A stretch of 58,278 nucleotides of DNA from Chitinophagaceae bacterium (GCA_947371755.1 CANBQT010000015.1:1-58278), one strand, 5' to 3'. Positions 27,885 to 36,400 are shown, counted from the stretch's first letter. The notes: a model not told the origin generated them from the letters alone. Made by a program: numbers and translations.

Positions 27885-30128
27885 TTATTGTATCAATTCG
27901 AAACTATCTTTCAACCGAATATCTCGGGAAGATGATCCAACCATCAGATCAAAATCTCCCGGCTCTGCTACCCAATTCAATTGTTGATTATAAAAGGATA
28001 GTTTTTGTTTATCAATCTTGAATTGAATGGTTTTACTTTCGCCGGATTTCAGAAAGATCTTTTTAAAATCTTTCAACTCTTCCACCGGACGAACTATTGA
28101 ACCCACTCTATCGCGTAGGTATAATTGAACTACTTCATCTCCATCATATTTTCCTGTATTCGAAATGGTTACTGAGACTTCAATTGATTCTGTTTGTTTG
28201 ATTTTCTTTTTGCTTAATAGTAGCTTACTGTATTCGAAATTGGTATAACTTTTACCATATCCGAATTCATATTTAGGAAAAATAGAAAGATCGTTATAGG
28301 ATGAATTATAAATTCTGTTTTTGTCGTCCGTTGCAGGTCTGCCTGTATTGAAATGACTATAATAAATAGGTATTTGTCCAACCGAAACAGGAAAACTCAT
28401 TGGCAATTTGGCAGAAGGGTTCACATCTCCAAATAATACATCTGCAATGGCATTACCTGCTTCGCTACCTAACCACCAGGTATATAAAATAGCAGTAGCA
28501 TGATCAGCAGTGTAATTAAAAACAAGAGGTCTTCCGGTATTAATTAAAACCACCACAGGTTTCCCTGTTGTTAATAGTTCTTTTAATAAATCCTCCTGCA
28601 CACCGGGAATGCCAATATTAGCGCGACTCTTGGCTTCGCCAGTCATATCTCTTCTTTCGCCAATACTAAGAATCACAACATCCGACTGTTTTGCAACTTC
28701 AATGGCTTCAGCGAAACCCGATTTGTCGTCTCCTTCTATTTCACAACCCTTTGCATATAGTATTGTAGAAGTTGCACCTACTTTATTTTGTAGGCCTTGC
28801 CATTGTGAAACGATATGTTCAGAATCAACACCTGGAACTTCTACATCCCAGAATCCTTTATTTTGTTTTACTGCTTTCACAAGTGGACCAATAAAAGCAA
28901 TCGTCTTTGTATTTTTTGAAAGTGGCAACACATTATTTTCATTTTTCAAGAGCACAATGCTTTTTGCAGCTACTGTTCTGGCAATTCTTACATGCTCAGG
29001 ATTATTCAAAGCAGCTTTTTCTCTTTCTTCGTTGCAATATTTAAAAGGGTCATCAAATAAGCCCAGTTCAAATTTCTTCAGAAGTACCCTTCTTACAGCA
29101 TCATCAATTATAGCGATCGAAACTTTTTTATCTGTTACCAATTTGGCAAGACTGTTTTTGTAATTCCTGCTCTCCATATCCATATCAGATCCAGCAGTAA
29201 TGGCACTTAATGCCGCTTCATATCCATCTTTTACATTGCCATGATTAATCATCTCTCCAATAGAACCCCAATCGCTCACCACAAATCCTTTGAATCCCCA
29301 CTTTCCTTTTAAAATAGTTCTTTGCAAATAAGCATTACCCGTAGCAGGAACTCCATTCAGATCATTGAATGAGTTCATAAAAGTAGCTGCACCAGCATCT
29401 AAAGCAGCTTTGAATGGCGGCAGGTAAGTTTCCCATAGCATCCGGTCGCTCATGTCCACAGAATTATAATCTCTTCCACCAACAGCGGCTCCATATGCAG
29501 CAAAATGCTTCACACATGCCATCACTGCATTCAAATCGCCTAGATGATTGCCTTGAAAACCTTTCACTCTTGCAGCTGCAATTAAAGAACCCAGATAGGG
29601 ATCTTCACCAGCACCTTCCATTACTCTACCCCAACGTGGATCACGTGAAATATCTACCATCGGTGCAAATGTCCAATGCAAACCACTTGCACTTGCTTCT
29701 GTGGCAGCCACTCTTGCAGATTGCTGAATGGCCTCCAGGTCCCAACTCGCAGCTTCGCCTAAAGGAATGGGAAAAGTTGTTTTATATCCATGAACTACAT
29801 CCTGACCAAATAATAAAGGAATTTTTAAGCGACTCTGCATGGCTACTTTCTGCCAGCTACGTGTACGGGCCACACCTACACAATTTAATAATGAACCAAC
29901 CTGGCCTCGTTTGATCTGACCAATCTTGTCGTTATCAAGCGTAATTGGTCCGGTTGCCACATGGTCATCATTATATTGATTGAGTTGTCCGATCTTTTCA
30001 TCGAGTGTCATTAAGTGTAATACTGAATCTACTTTCTGTGCTAAAGACTTCTTTTGAGCAAAAATGGAGTTTGATACAATGAGAAATAATAGGCAGGAGC
30101 CTACTAGTTGGAGGAACTTTCTGGGCAT
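27885..30128 (-). CDS. GH3-family beta-glycosidase (BglX-like), furanoside operon
   Basis: 747 aa from ATG 30128, which begins a signal peptide (MPRKFLQLVGSCLLFLIVSNS..FAQ); the upstream in-frame codon at 30161 is a TTG and less likely. Full GH3 layout: (beta/alpha)8 domain with nucleophile Asp in GFVVSDWGSIGEM, alpha/beta sandwich with KSIVLLKNENNVLPLS, and fibronectin-III-like C-terminus (VEVSV..YDGDEVVQLYLRD). Periplasmic beta-glucosidase/xylosidase type. First gene of the six-gene operon; a terminator lies about 90 nt upstream, so transcription starts in 30129-30214, where I see no perfect -7 box. Confidence 0.92.
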   Translation of the reverse strand: MPRKFLQLVGSCLLFLIVSNSIFAQKKSLAQKVDSVLHLMTLDEKIGQLNQYNDDHVATGPITLDNDKIGQIKRGQVGSLLNCVGVARTRSWQKVAMQSRLKIPLLFGQDVVHGYKTTFPIPLGEAASWDLEAIQQSARVAATEASASGLHWTFAPMVDISRDPRWGRVMEGAGEDPYLGSLIAAARVKGFQGNHLGDLNAVMACVKHFAAYGAAVGGRDYNSVDMSDRMLWETYLPPFKAALDAGAATFMNSFNDLNGVPATGNAYLQRTILKGKWGFKGFVVSDWGSIGEMINHGNVKDGYEAALSAITAGSDMDMESRNYKNSLAKLVTDKKVSIAIIDDAVRRVLLKKFELGLFDDPFKYCNEEREKAALNNPEHVRIARTVAAKSIVLLKNENNVLPLSKNTKTIAFIGPLVKAVKQNKGFWDVEVPGVDSEHIVSQWQGLQNKVGATSTILYAKGCEIEGDDKSGFAEAIEVAKQSDVVILSIGERRDMTGEAKSRANIGIPGVQEDLLKELLTTGKPVVVLINTGRPLVFNYTADHATAILYTWWLGSEAGNAIADVLFGDVNPSAKLPMSFPVSVGQIPIYYSHFNTGRPATDDKNRIYNSSYNDLSIFPKYEFGYGKSYTNFEYSKLLLSKKKIKQTESIEVSVTISNTGKYDGDEVVQLYLRDRVGSIVRPVEELKDFKKIFLKSGESKTIQFKIDKQKLSFYNQQLNWVAEPGDFDLMVGSSSRDIRLKDSFELIQ

Positions 30129-30214
30129 ACAATCGTTTTGGCTTATAAATGATCGGGCCAACCAATTGTATCATCTAGAATTGGCAGTCCGAGTTCTAAA
30201 TTTAATAGATATTC

Positions 30215-30245
30215 ACAAAAAAGCCTTGGAAAAATTCCAAGGCTC
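30215..30245 (-). terminator. terminator of the BlaI/M56 operon
   Basis: On the minus strand, AGCCTTGGAA / TTCCAAGGCT with a 4-nt loop (30222-30245) is followed by TTTTTT. It lies 31 nt after the M56-amidase stop and isolates the GH3-led operon from read-through. Confidence 0.85.
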
Positions 30246-30275
30246 TAATTGAATTACAAAATTAAATAGGCTACT

Positions 30276-32366
30276 TTATTTTTTTTCTTGTTTTTTCAGC
30301 TTTATATCTATAACACCATTTGAACCATCTTTACCAAACCTTTCAACAGCGTCTTTGCCTTTCCAGACATTTACAATTTCAATCTTTTGTGGATCTAATT
30401 TCTGCATGGTGGCACTATCAGATTTAACACCATCAATATAATAAACTGCTTTCGCATCAATTAATTGAACTTTTTTTATTTGACTATCTTTATTAGAAGG
30501 ATAATCAACATTCTCTAATTTTACATCTGTTGGTTGATGTTTAGATGTAATTAACACTACACCGTGCTCACCTTCCTTACCAAATTTTTTGACGCCTTCT
30601 TCTCCCTTCCATACTTCCACTCTTTCAATTTGATCTGGATTTAATTTATGGAATGAAATGGAGTCTATTTTAACTCCATCTAAATAAATAATTGCATTTT
30701 TCCCAATAGGTGTTACCGGGCCATGTAGGTTTATCTTGGGACTATTGGTATCAGTTACAATAAGTTTTCTAACTTCTTGTTTAATCAGTTGCGATTGGCC
30801 GACTGTTACATTCATATGCTGATCCTGGACAATTAGATCTTTTCTATCTAACTGAACATGCTCCATATTCGACAAATATGATTCAACGCCTTCAAGTAAA
30901 CCATCAGCAAATTTTTTCTGATAACCAGCGTCCAACATCAATTTCAGGTCTTCCTGATTGGTCATAAATCCCGCTTCAATAATTACAGAAGGACATTTAA
31001 CCGCCTGCAAAACCCAAATTCCTGCATTCCTACTTTTTATGCCGGAAAAATGATTTAAATTTTTAATTGAATTAGCCAATTCATTTGCAAAAATGGCATT
31101 TGCAGAGTAGTTCACAGCCTTCTCTTTATTGGCTATATAAATTTCCATCCCTTTTGCTGGGCTTTCTTCTTTTTTACCATTTTCATGCTGAATGGGTTCT
31201 GCATTATTACAATGCAATGAAATAAACAGATCTGCTTTTTGTGCATTCGCGAAATCTGCTTTTTCTTGAACAGAATTGAACACATCGGTTTCTCTTGTAA
31301 GAATTATTTTAATATTCGTATTTGTGTTTTCAGCTTTAACTGCTTTTGCAAATTGCAATGTAAGTTCCGCCTCAGTAACTTTTGATGTGGGAGAAAAAGC
31401 TCCTCTGTCTTTACCACCATGGCCTGCATCAATGACAATGGTATACGTTTTATTCAATTGAATAGAAGAAAGCCGAGTTGGTTCGGTTTCTTTTTTTCTA
31501 AATGCAACTAGAATAACAACTAATGCAAGGATTGGTAAAATCACCAATCTTCTTACATAACTAAATCTTGGGGTTTTATGATTAGTGATCATTGCAAGTC
31601 TTCTTTTAATGGGTGAAAAGAAAAATGGTGTGGTGAGTAGAAACTGCTGCTGAGGATATGCCGCTGTTAAAAGCAATGCTGCCAGTGAAGCGCTATCACC
31701 ATTTTGCACAGTCTTGTTATCAGCAATAAACTCGTGAATCATTTCCATCTCTTTTTTCAGCAGCCAGAAAAAAGGATTAAACCAACCAGCCACTAGTACT
31801 ACTTGAATCAGCACTTTATCTAGGCTGTGTTTTTGTTTTACATGGGTCAACTCGTGTGCCAGCATTTTTTTGCCAGCGTCGCTTCTTAGGTCGATTGCTT
31901 CATGCCAGAATATATAACGAAAGAAAGAAAAGGGCGTCCCCTTTACCTGGGTGAGAATGAGGTACACATCCCCAACATTTTTGCAGGAATGTTTTTTAAG
32001 TAATACATATAATCGAAAGAGTCCAAAAATCAATAAACCCAGCATGATGGCCGCGATGAGAAAATAAACCGCCACTGCAAAACCTTCCCAAGTAAACGGA
32101 TAACTGGTTTTAGCAAGGTTGGCATCAATCTCGGCATTGTTATCTGCAACGATGGATATTAAATTGATGACTTGTGCATCGCTAGTAACAGGTTTGGTCC
32201 ACTGTATTTTGATCATTGGAATAATCCAGGAAAGAACCAGTACGCTTAATAAATAAAAGCGGTTATACTGATGAAATTTTTTATCACGCAACACAAACCA
32301 ATAATATCCCATCATGACGGCGCTACAAAAAATCACTTGCAGAAAATAATATGCGGTAGATAGCAT
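30276..32366 (-). CDS. BlaR1-like M56 peptidase fused to N-acetylmuramoyl-L-alanine amidase and two plug-like repeats
   Basis: 696 aa with an unusual domain order. TM helices at about 5-24, 36-52, 94-120 and 273-290. The cytosolic M56 zinc-protease loop carries HELTH (171-175) and E212 in HEFIAD. Then comes an Amidase_3 domain (307-500) with H316 in DAGHGG, E332 or E334, H385 in SLHCN and E464 in IIEAGF, so both enzymes look complete. Two plug-like repeats follow (551-610 and 634-690, with YLDGVKIDS and VWKG(E/K)). In BlaR1/MecR1 the domain after TM4 is an external penicillin-binding sensor; here a peptidoglycan amidase takes that place. Co-transcribed with blaI. Confidence 0.9.
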   Translation of the reverse strand: MLSTAYYFLQVIFCSAVMMGYYWFVLRDKKFHQYNRFYLLSVLVLSWIIPMIKIQWTKPVTSDAQVINLISIVADNNAEIDANLAKTSYPFTWEGFAVAVYFLIAAIMLGLLIFGLFRLYVLLKKHSCKNVGDVYLILTQVKGTPFSFFRYIFWHEAIDLRSDAGKKMLAHELTHVKQKHSLDKVLIQVVLVAGWFNPFFWLLKKEMEMIHEFIADNKTVQNGDSASLAALLLTAAYPQQQFLLTTPFFFSPIKRRLAMITNHKTPRFSYVRRLVILPILALVVILVAFRKKETEPTRLSSIQLNKTYTIVIDAGHGGKDRGAFSPTSKVTEAELTLQFAKAVKAENTNTNIKIILTRETDVFNSVQEKADFANAQKADLFISLHCNNAEPIQHENGKKEESPAKGMEIYIANKEKAVNYSANAIFANELANSIKNLNHFSGIKSRNAGIWVLQAVKCPSVIIEAGFMTNQEDLKLMLDAGYQKKFADGLLEGVESYLSNMEHVQLDRKDLIVQDQHMNVTVGQSQLIKQEVRKLIVTDTNSPKINLHGPVTPIGKNAIIYLDGVKIDSISFHKLNPDQIERVEVWKGEEGVKKFGKEGEHGVVLITSKHQPTDVKLENVDYPSNKDSQIKKVQLIDAKAVYYIDGVKSDSATMQKLDPQKIEIVNVWKGKDAVERFGKDGSNGVIDIKLKKQEKK

Positions 32367-32371
32367 GACAA

Positions 32372-32734
32372 TTACTTTTTGTGTTTCTTAATTTCAGTCA
32401 GTAACATTTCCAATTCCTTTACACTGATATCTTTTTGTTTTACCATAAAACTCACGGCCTCACTAAAAGATCCTTCAAAATATCCCTCCACTAGATTTCT
32501 GATAGAACTTGATGAATATTCCTCCTTAGAAACCAATGGATAATATTGATGTACCCTACCAATTGGTTTTACTCCTACAAATCCTTTATCTACTAAAATT
32601 TTAATGATCGTAGCCACCGTATTGGAATGTGGTCTGGGTTCGGGCTGTGCTTCCAGTACATCTTTTAAAAATGCTTCCTCTAATTTCCAGATACTTTGCA
32701 TGATCTGCTCTTCGGCCTTGGTAAGTGGTTTCAT
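32372..32734 (-). CDS. BlaI/MecI-family repressor
   Basis: 120 aa from ATG 32734 (MKPLTKAEEQIMQSIWKLEE); an in-frame TTG at 32740 is possible. Winged-helix repressor: helix-turn-helix in ..ALKDVLEA..PHSNTVATIIKILVDKGFVG and a C-terminal dimerisation helix (SKEEYSSSSIRNLVEGYFEGSFSEAVSFMV). In this family the repressor is released by cleavage by its membrane protease partner, encoded 5 nt downstream. Three dyads upstream form its likely operator array. Confidence 0.93.
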   Translation of the reverse strand: MKPLTKAEEQIMQSIWKLEEAFLKDVLEAQPEPRPHSNTVATIIKILVDKGFVGVKPIGRVHQYYPLVSKEEYSSSSIRNLVEGYFEGSFSEAVSFMVKQKDISVKELEMLLTEIKKHKK

Positions 32735-32738
32735 CTTC

Positions 32739-32804
32739 AACTAATTTTATAGTTATTCAAATGTATAAACTAATTTTTTAGTTTTCAAACTATTTTTTTA
32801 GTTT
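32739..32804. promoter_or_regulatory. three-dyad BlaI operator array
   Basis: Dyad 1: AACTA-N6-TAGTT (32739-32754). Dyad 2: AAACTAA-N4-TTAGTTT (32767-32784). Dyad 3: AAACTA-N6-TAGTTT (32787-32804). Dyads 2 and 3 start 20 nt apart, so they lie on the same DNA face. The blaI promoter is embedded here: dyad 2 fills its spacer, dyad 3 covers the -33 box and dyad 1 the start site. The array also lies 46 nt upstream of the lpxB GTG. Confidence 0.8.
32758..32789 (-). promoter_or_regulatory. promoter of blaI
   Basis: On the minus strand, TTTG (plus-strand CAAA 32786-32789), 20-nt spacer, then TACATTTG (CAAATGTA 32758-32765), an exact match to TAnnTTTG. The predicted start lies near 32751, about 17 nt before the ATG. 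Confidence 0.7.
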
Positions 32805-32815
32805 TTGAAAAAAAA

Positions 32816-32845
32816 CTTGTTAAAATGGTACCATCAATATCTTTG
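32816..32845 (+). promoter_or_regulatory. lpxB promoter, leaderless geometry
   Basis: TATCTTTG (32838-32845) matches TAnnTTTG exactly, 18 nt after CTTG (32816-32819). It ends 4 nt before the GTG start, so the transcript should begin at or next to the start codon. The third BlaI dyad ends 12 nt upstream of the -33 region. Confidence 0.6.
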
Positions 32846-32849
32846 GCAG

Positions 32850-33968
32850 GTGAAATACTATATCATTTCAGGAGAAGCAAGCGGCGATCTCCACGGCAGT
32901 AATCTGATCAAAGCATTAAAAATACAAGACCCTACAGCAAATATTCGTTGCTGGGGCGGGGATCTGATGCAATCAGCCGGCGCAGAACTGGTGAAACATT
33001 ATCGTGATCTTGCTTTTATGGGATTCACAGAAGTGGTTAAAAACCTACCCACCATATTTAAGAATATACGTTTCTGTAAAGATGATATCAAAGCATTTCA
33101 TCCAGATGCAGTAATCCTCATAGACTACCCTGGTTTTAATTTGCGTATTGCAGAATGGGCTCATCATGAAGGCATCAAAGTGATCTATTATATCTCTCCA
33201 CAGGTTTGGGCATGGAAAGAAGGAAGGGTAAAAAAGATGAAAGAGATCATCGATAAGATGCTCGTGATCCTTCCCTTCGAAAAAGATTACTACAAAGAAA
33301 AATGGAATTGGGATGTTGATTATGTGGGCCATCCATTAATTGAAGCAATAGAAGACAAGAAAAAAGAATTGGAATTTATTGATAGACAACACTCTCCTAT
33401 CTTAAAAAAAATTGCGCTATTACCTGGCAGTCGAAAACAGGAGATCTCGAAGAAATTACCCATCATGCTGGAAGTGGCAAAATCATTCCCTGATTACCAG
33501 TTTGTTGTTGCAGAAGCGCCTGGACAGGAATCAGCTTTCTATCAACCATTTTTACAAGCTTATCAAAACGTATCGTCTGTACAAAATGCCACTTATCAAT
33601 TATTGTTAGAATCGAATGCAGCATTGGTTACCAGCGGCACTGCTACACTAGAAACTGCTTTATTAGGTGTTCCTGAAATTGTTTGCTATAAAGGAAGTAA
33701 TATCAGCTATCAAATTGCCAAACGATTGATCAAGATCAAATATATTTCCCTGGTGAATCTGATTATGGACAAATTGATTGTTACGGAATTGATTCAAGAC
33801 GAATTGAATGTTTCAAATCTGGTGAATGAGTTGAATTCATTGTTAAATGATGAAAAGCACCAGCTGCAATTGAAAGCAGATTATCAAGCTTTATTTGAGA
33901 AGCTTTCTAAAGGTGGACATGCATCAGACCAAGCTGCAAAAATCATCATCAACTACCTGCGCAAATAA
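32850..33968 (+). CDS. lpxB: lipid-A-disaccharide synthase
   Basis: 372 aa, starting at GTG 32850 to give MKYYIISGEASGDLHGS, the normal LpxB N-terminus; the longer frame from TTG 32805 runs through the -7 box and is rejected. It condenses UDP-2,3-diacylglucosamine with lipid X to form the lipid A disaccharide at the inner membrane. Diagnostic segments: SGEASGDLHGSNLI, YYISPQVWAWKEGRVKKM, LPFEKDYY, GHPLIEAI, LLPGSRKQEI and SGTATLETALLGVPEIVCYK. It is divergent from blaI across the operator array, so it may share regulation. Confidence 0.95.
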   Translation: MKYYIISGEASGDLHGSNLIKALKIQDPTANIRCWGGDLMQSAGAELVKHYRDLAFMGFTEVVKNLPTIFKNIRFCKDDIKAFHPDAVILIDYPGFNLRIAEWAHHEGIKVIYYISPQVWAWKEGRVKKMKEIIDKMLVILPFEKDYYKEKWNWDVDYVGHPLIEAIEDKKKELEFIDRQHSPILKKIALLPGSRKQEISKKLPIMLEVAKSFPDYQFVVAEAPGQESAFYQPFLQAYQNVSSVQNATYQLLLESNAALVTSGTATLETALLGVPEIVCYKGSNISYQIAKRLIKIKYISLVNLIMDKLIVTELIQDELNVSNLVNELNSLLNDEKHQLQLKADYQALFEKLSKGGHASDQAAKIIINYLRK

Positions 33969-34148
33969 TTATTTACGAATCATCGGTAGGATGAAAGCTT
34001 TGAAAAGCATGATAGTGATGACTATCAAAAATAGATAAATCGATATTCGGTTCATCCCGTGCATGTACTTCGTAAAGTTTGAATCTTCTTCTTTATGTTC
34101 TCTTTTTTTGATAAAAAGGTATTCAGCTATTTGATCCCAGAACTTCAT
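33969..34148 (-). CDS. small DUF6728-like membrane protein
   Basis: 59 aa from ATG 34148 (MKFWDQIAEYLFIKK); an upstream in-frame TTG at 34178 is less likely. A basic amphipathic N-terminus (EYLFIKKREHKEEDSNFTKYMHGMNRISI) precedes one C-terminal membrane helix (IYLFLIVITIMLFKAFILPMI). I recall this pattern as the Bacteroidota-specific DUF6728; the family call is moderate. It is convergent with lpxB and abuts its stop. Function unknown. Confidence 0.65.
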   Translation of the reverse strand: MKFWDQIAEYLFIKKREHKEEDSNFTKYMHGMNRISIYLFLIVITIMLFKAFILPMIRK

Positions 34149-34206
34149 TTTTTTTGATATGAAGATAGTTAGATTCAATTAATATTTTCAAGGGTTGGTT
34201 GAAGGG

Positions 34207-34284
34207 CACACAGATGACGCGGATAAAGCAGATTTACAGGGATCTCATCTGTGGAAATCTGCAAAATCACTGTTATCCCCGTGC
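34207..34284. repeat. imperfect inverted-repeat element between DUF6728-like gene and acylase
   Basis: GCAGATTTACAGGGAT (34228-34243) pairs with ATCTGTGGAAATCTGC (34247-34262) with two mismatches and a G-T wobble, and an outer GGATAA (34221-34226) / TTATCC (34273-34278) extends it. It resembles dispersed intergenic sequences with GCAGATTTAC(A/G)GGAT words seen in several bacterial genomes (from memory). No T tract follows, so terminator function is unlikely. Confidence 0.5.
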
Positions 34285-34351
34285 TTTTGAATTCTTAATT
34301 AAACATTTTATATTCTCATTTGTATTTACATTTAATCTCAGACTATATCCC

Positions 34352-36400
34352 ATGATTAAAAAGACTTTACTTTTTGCTTTAATACTAATTCTAGTTTCCA
34401 AATCCAATGCCCAATTCGACCCCACCAAAATCGATATTGTTCGCGACAAATTTGGAGTGCCACATATATTTGGCAAAACAGACCCCGAAGTGGCCTATGG
34501 CTTAGCATGGGCACATGCAGAAGATGATTTTAAAACAATACAGCAATCCCTCCTGGCAGGCAAAGCCATGTTGGCAAGGTATCAGGGTAAAAAGGGGGCA
34601 CAAATTGATTATATCATTCACTTGCTGCGCATTCCCGAATTAGTAGCGGAAAAGTTTGATACTGATTTGAGTCCCGATTTCAAAAAATTACTCGAAGGAT
34701 ATTGCGCTGGACTAAACTCCTATGCAAAAAATCACCCACAGGAAGTTTTGCTTAAATCTGCATTTCCTATCAGCCCAAAAGACATGATTCAATATTCTGT
34801 CTTGCAATTATGCATCTTGTCTGGTGCAGATGGGGCCTTGGCATCAATTTATGGTGGAACAGTACCCCTTCTTGAAAATTATAAAACTTCAGGAAGTAAT
34901 GCTATTGCAGTCAATAGCAGAAAATCTATTGACGGACAGGTTTATTTAGACATCAACGCACACCAACCATTAGAAGGTCCGGTTGCATTTTATGAAGCAC
35001 ATTTATGCAGCGAAGAAGGATGGAATATCATTGGTGCGAACTTCCCCGGAGCCCCTTCTATCTTACATGGTTGTAATGAAAATTTAGGATGGGCACATAC
35101 GGTAAATGCACCTGACAAATTAGACGTGTATCAATTAGAAATCAATCCTTTTAATAAACTTCAATACAAATTTGATGGACAATGGGAAACTCTCGAAGAA
35201 AGAACTGCCAAGCTGAAAGTAAAGGTTTCAGGTATCGTGATTCCGATTGGTAAAAAAACTTATTGGAGTAAATACGGACCAACCATCATTACTGCAAGAG
35301 GAACATTCTCTATTCGAATGCCCGCACAAATGGATATCCGCGGACTGGAACAATGGTATCGCTTTAATAAAGCAAAGAATTTTAAAGAGTTTAAATCGGC
35401 CTTGAATATGCTTGCAATACCTGGATATAATATTATGTATGCAGATCGATTTGATACAATCTATTATATCAGCAATGGCCGCATCCCCATCAGAGATCCA
35501 AAATATAATTGGAAAACTACATTACCAGGAAATACCAGTGCCACTATGTGGACGGCCTTACATCCCTTAACTGATTTACCACAGGTGTTACAACCTCAAT
35601 CTGGATTTTTATATAACACCAACCATTCTCCTTTTCATGCTACTGAAGGGCTAGATAATGCAGTAGTGAAGGATATTACCATGGGCTATGAAACACTGGA
35701 AAACAATAGAAGCCTACGTTTCGCAGAACTCATATCCCAACACGAGAAATTAAGTTATGATGACTTTAAAAAAATAAAATTTGATAGACAATACCCCACG
35801 AAACTTGCGTTCCCTTTTAATATCGATAGCATCTTTCTATTAAATCCAATAGAGTATCCAGACATTGCAGACCTCATTAATCAATTGAACAAATGGGATA
35901 AGAATGCAGGTGCAGAAAGCATTGGTGCTGGCACGTTTTTAATGGTATATGATTCTTTAAGAAGCAAAAGAAATCAATATCTGCAAACTAAAATGCTGAG
36001 TAAAAATCAGGCTATACAAGTACTCATTGAAATAAAAGCAGACATGCTTAAGAATTTCGGTAGAACGGATCTGCAATTAGGTGATATTCAAAAATTAGTT
36101 AGAGGTGATAAAGCTATTCCGCAACCTGGCCTACCCGATGTATTAGCACCCATGTATTCTATTCCATATAAAAATGGAATGGTAAAAGGAAATCAGGGAG
36201 ATGCTTATGTAGAACTGGTAAGATTTACAAAGGACGGACCCATCATTGAAACCATCAATACTTATGGTGCATCATCAAAGAAGAATTCACCCCACTATAC
36301 AGACCAGATGGAAATGTATACGCATCAGCAGACAAAGAAAATGAGTTTGAATAAGAAGGAAGTTTATGCAAATGCCGAGAAGATTTATCACCCGGAATAA
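34352..36400 (+). CDS. exported penicillin-acylase-family Ntn hydrolase
   Basis: 682 aa from ATG 34352, which begins a signal peptide (MIKKTLLFALILILVSKSNAQ). The longer frame starting at 34199 would translate through the repeat element and is rejected. Autoprocessed Ntn-hydrolase: alpha-subunit segment (DIVRDKFGVPHIFGKTDPEV, YGLAWAHAEDDF), then the nucleophile Ser182 in TSGSNAIAVNSRKSIDG, where the beta chain would begin. Substrates in the family are penicillin G, N-acyl-homoserine lactones and other acyl amides; none can be chosen here. Monocistronic and convergent with metX across a 20-bp hairpin. Confidence 0.9.
   Translation: MIKKTLLFALILILVSKSNAQFDPTKIDIVRDKFGVPHIFGKTDPEVAYGLAWAHAEDDFKTIQQSLLAGKAMLARYQGKKGAQIDYIIHLLRIPELVAEKFDTDLSPDFKKLLEGYCAGLNSYAKNHPQEVLLKSAFPISPKDMIQYSVLQLCILSGADGALASIYGGTVPLLENYKTSGSNAIAVNSRKSIDGQVYLDINAHQPLEGPVAFYEAHLCSEEGWNIIGANFPGAPSILHGCNENLGWAHTVNAPDKLDVYQLEINPFNKLQYKFDGQWETLEERTAKLKVKVSGIVIPIGKKTYWSKYGPTIITARGTFSIRMPAQMDIRGLEQWYRFNKAKNFKEFKSALNMLAIPGYNIMYADRFDTIYYISNGRIPIRDPKYNWKTTLPGNTSATMWTALHPLTDLPQVLQPQSGFLYNTNHSPFHATEGLDNAVVKDITMGYETLENNRSLRFAELISQHEKLSYDDFKKIKFDRQYPTKLAFPFNIDSIFLLNPIEYPDIADLINQLNKWDKNAGAESIGAGTFLMVYDSLRSKRNQYLQTKMLSKNQAIQVLIEIKADMLKNFGRTDLQLGDIQKLVRGDKAIPQPGLPDVLAPMYSIPYKNGMVKGNQGDAYVELVRFTKDGPIIETINTYGASSKKNSPHYTDQMEMYTHQQTKKMSLNKKEVYANAEKIYHPE

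Noticed and set aside
28609..29163. 184-aa ORF on the plus strand inside the GH3 gene
   Set aside because: It is antisense to a complete GH3 reading frame with all motifs, and its translation has no recognisable features. The same holds for the 166-aa ORF at 29414-29914.
20256..30128. Classical polysaccharide utilisation locus
   Set aside because: No SusC or SusD gene is present in or beside the operon.
32805..32849. TTG-start extension of lpxB
   Set aside because: It runs through the -7 box and adds residues absent from LpxB; the GTG at 32850 gives the family N-terminus.
34199..34351. N-terminal extension of the acylase
   Set aside because: It would translate the inverted-repeat element and hide the signal peptide that begins at the ATG 34352.
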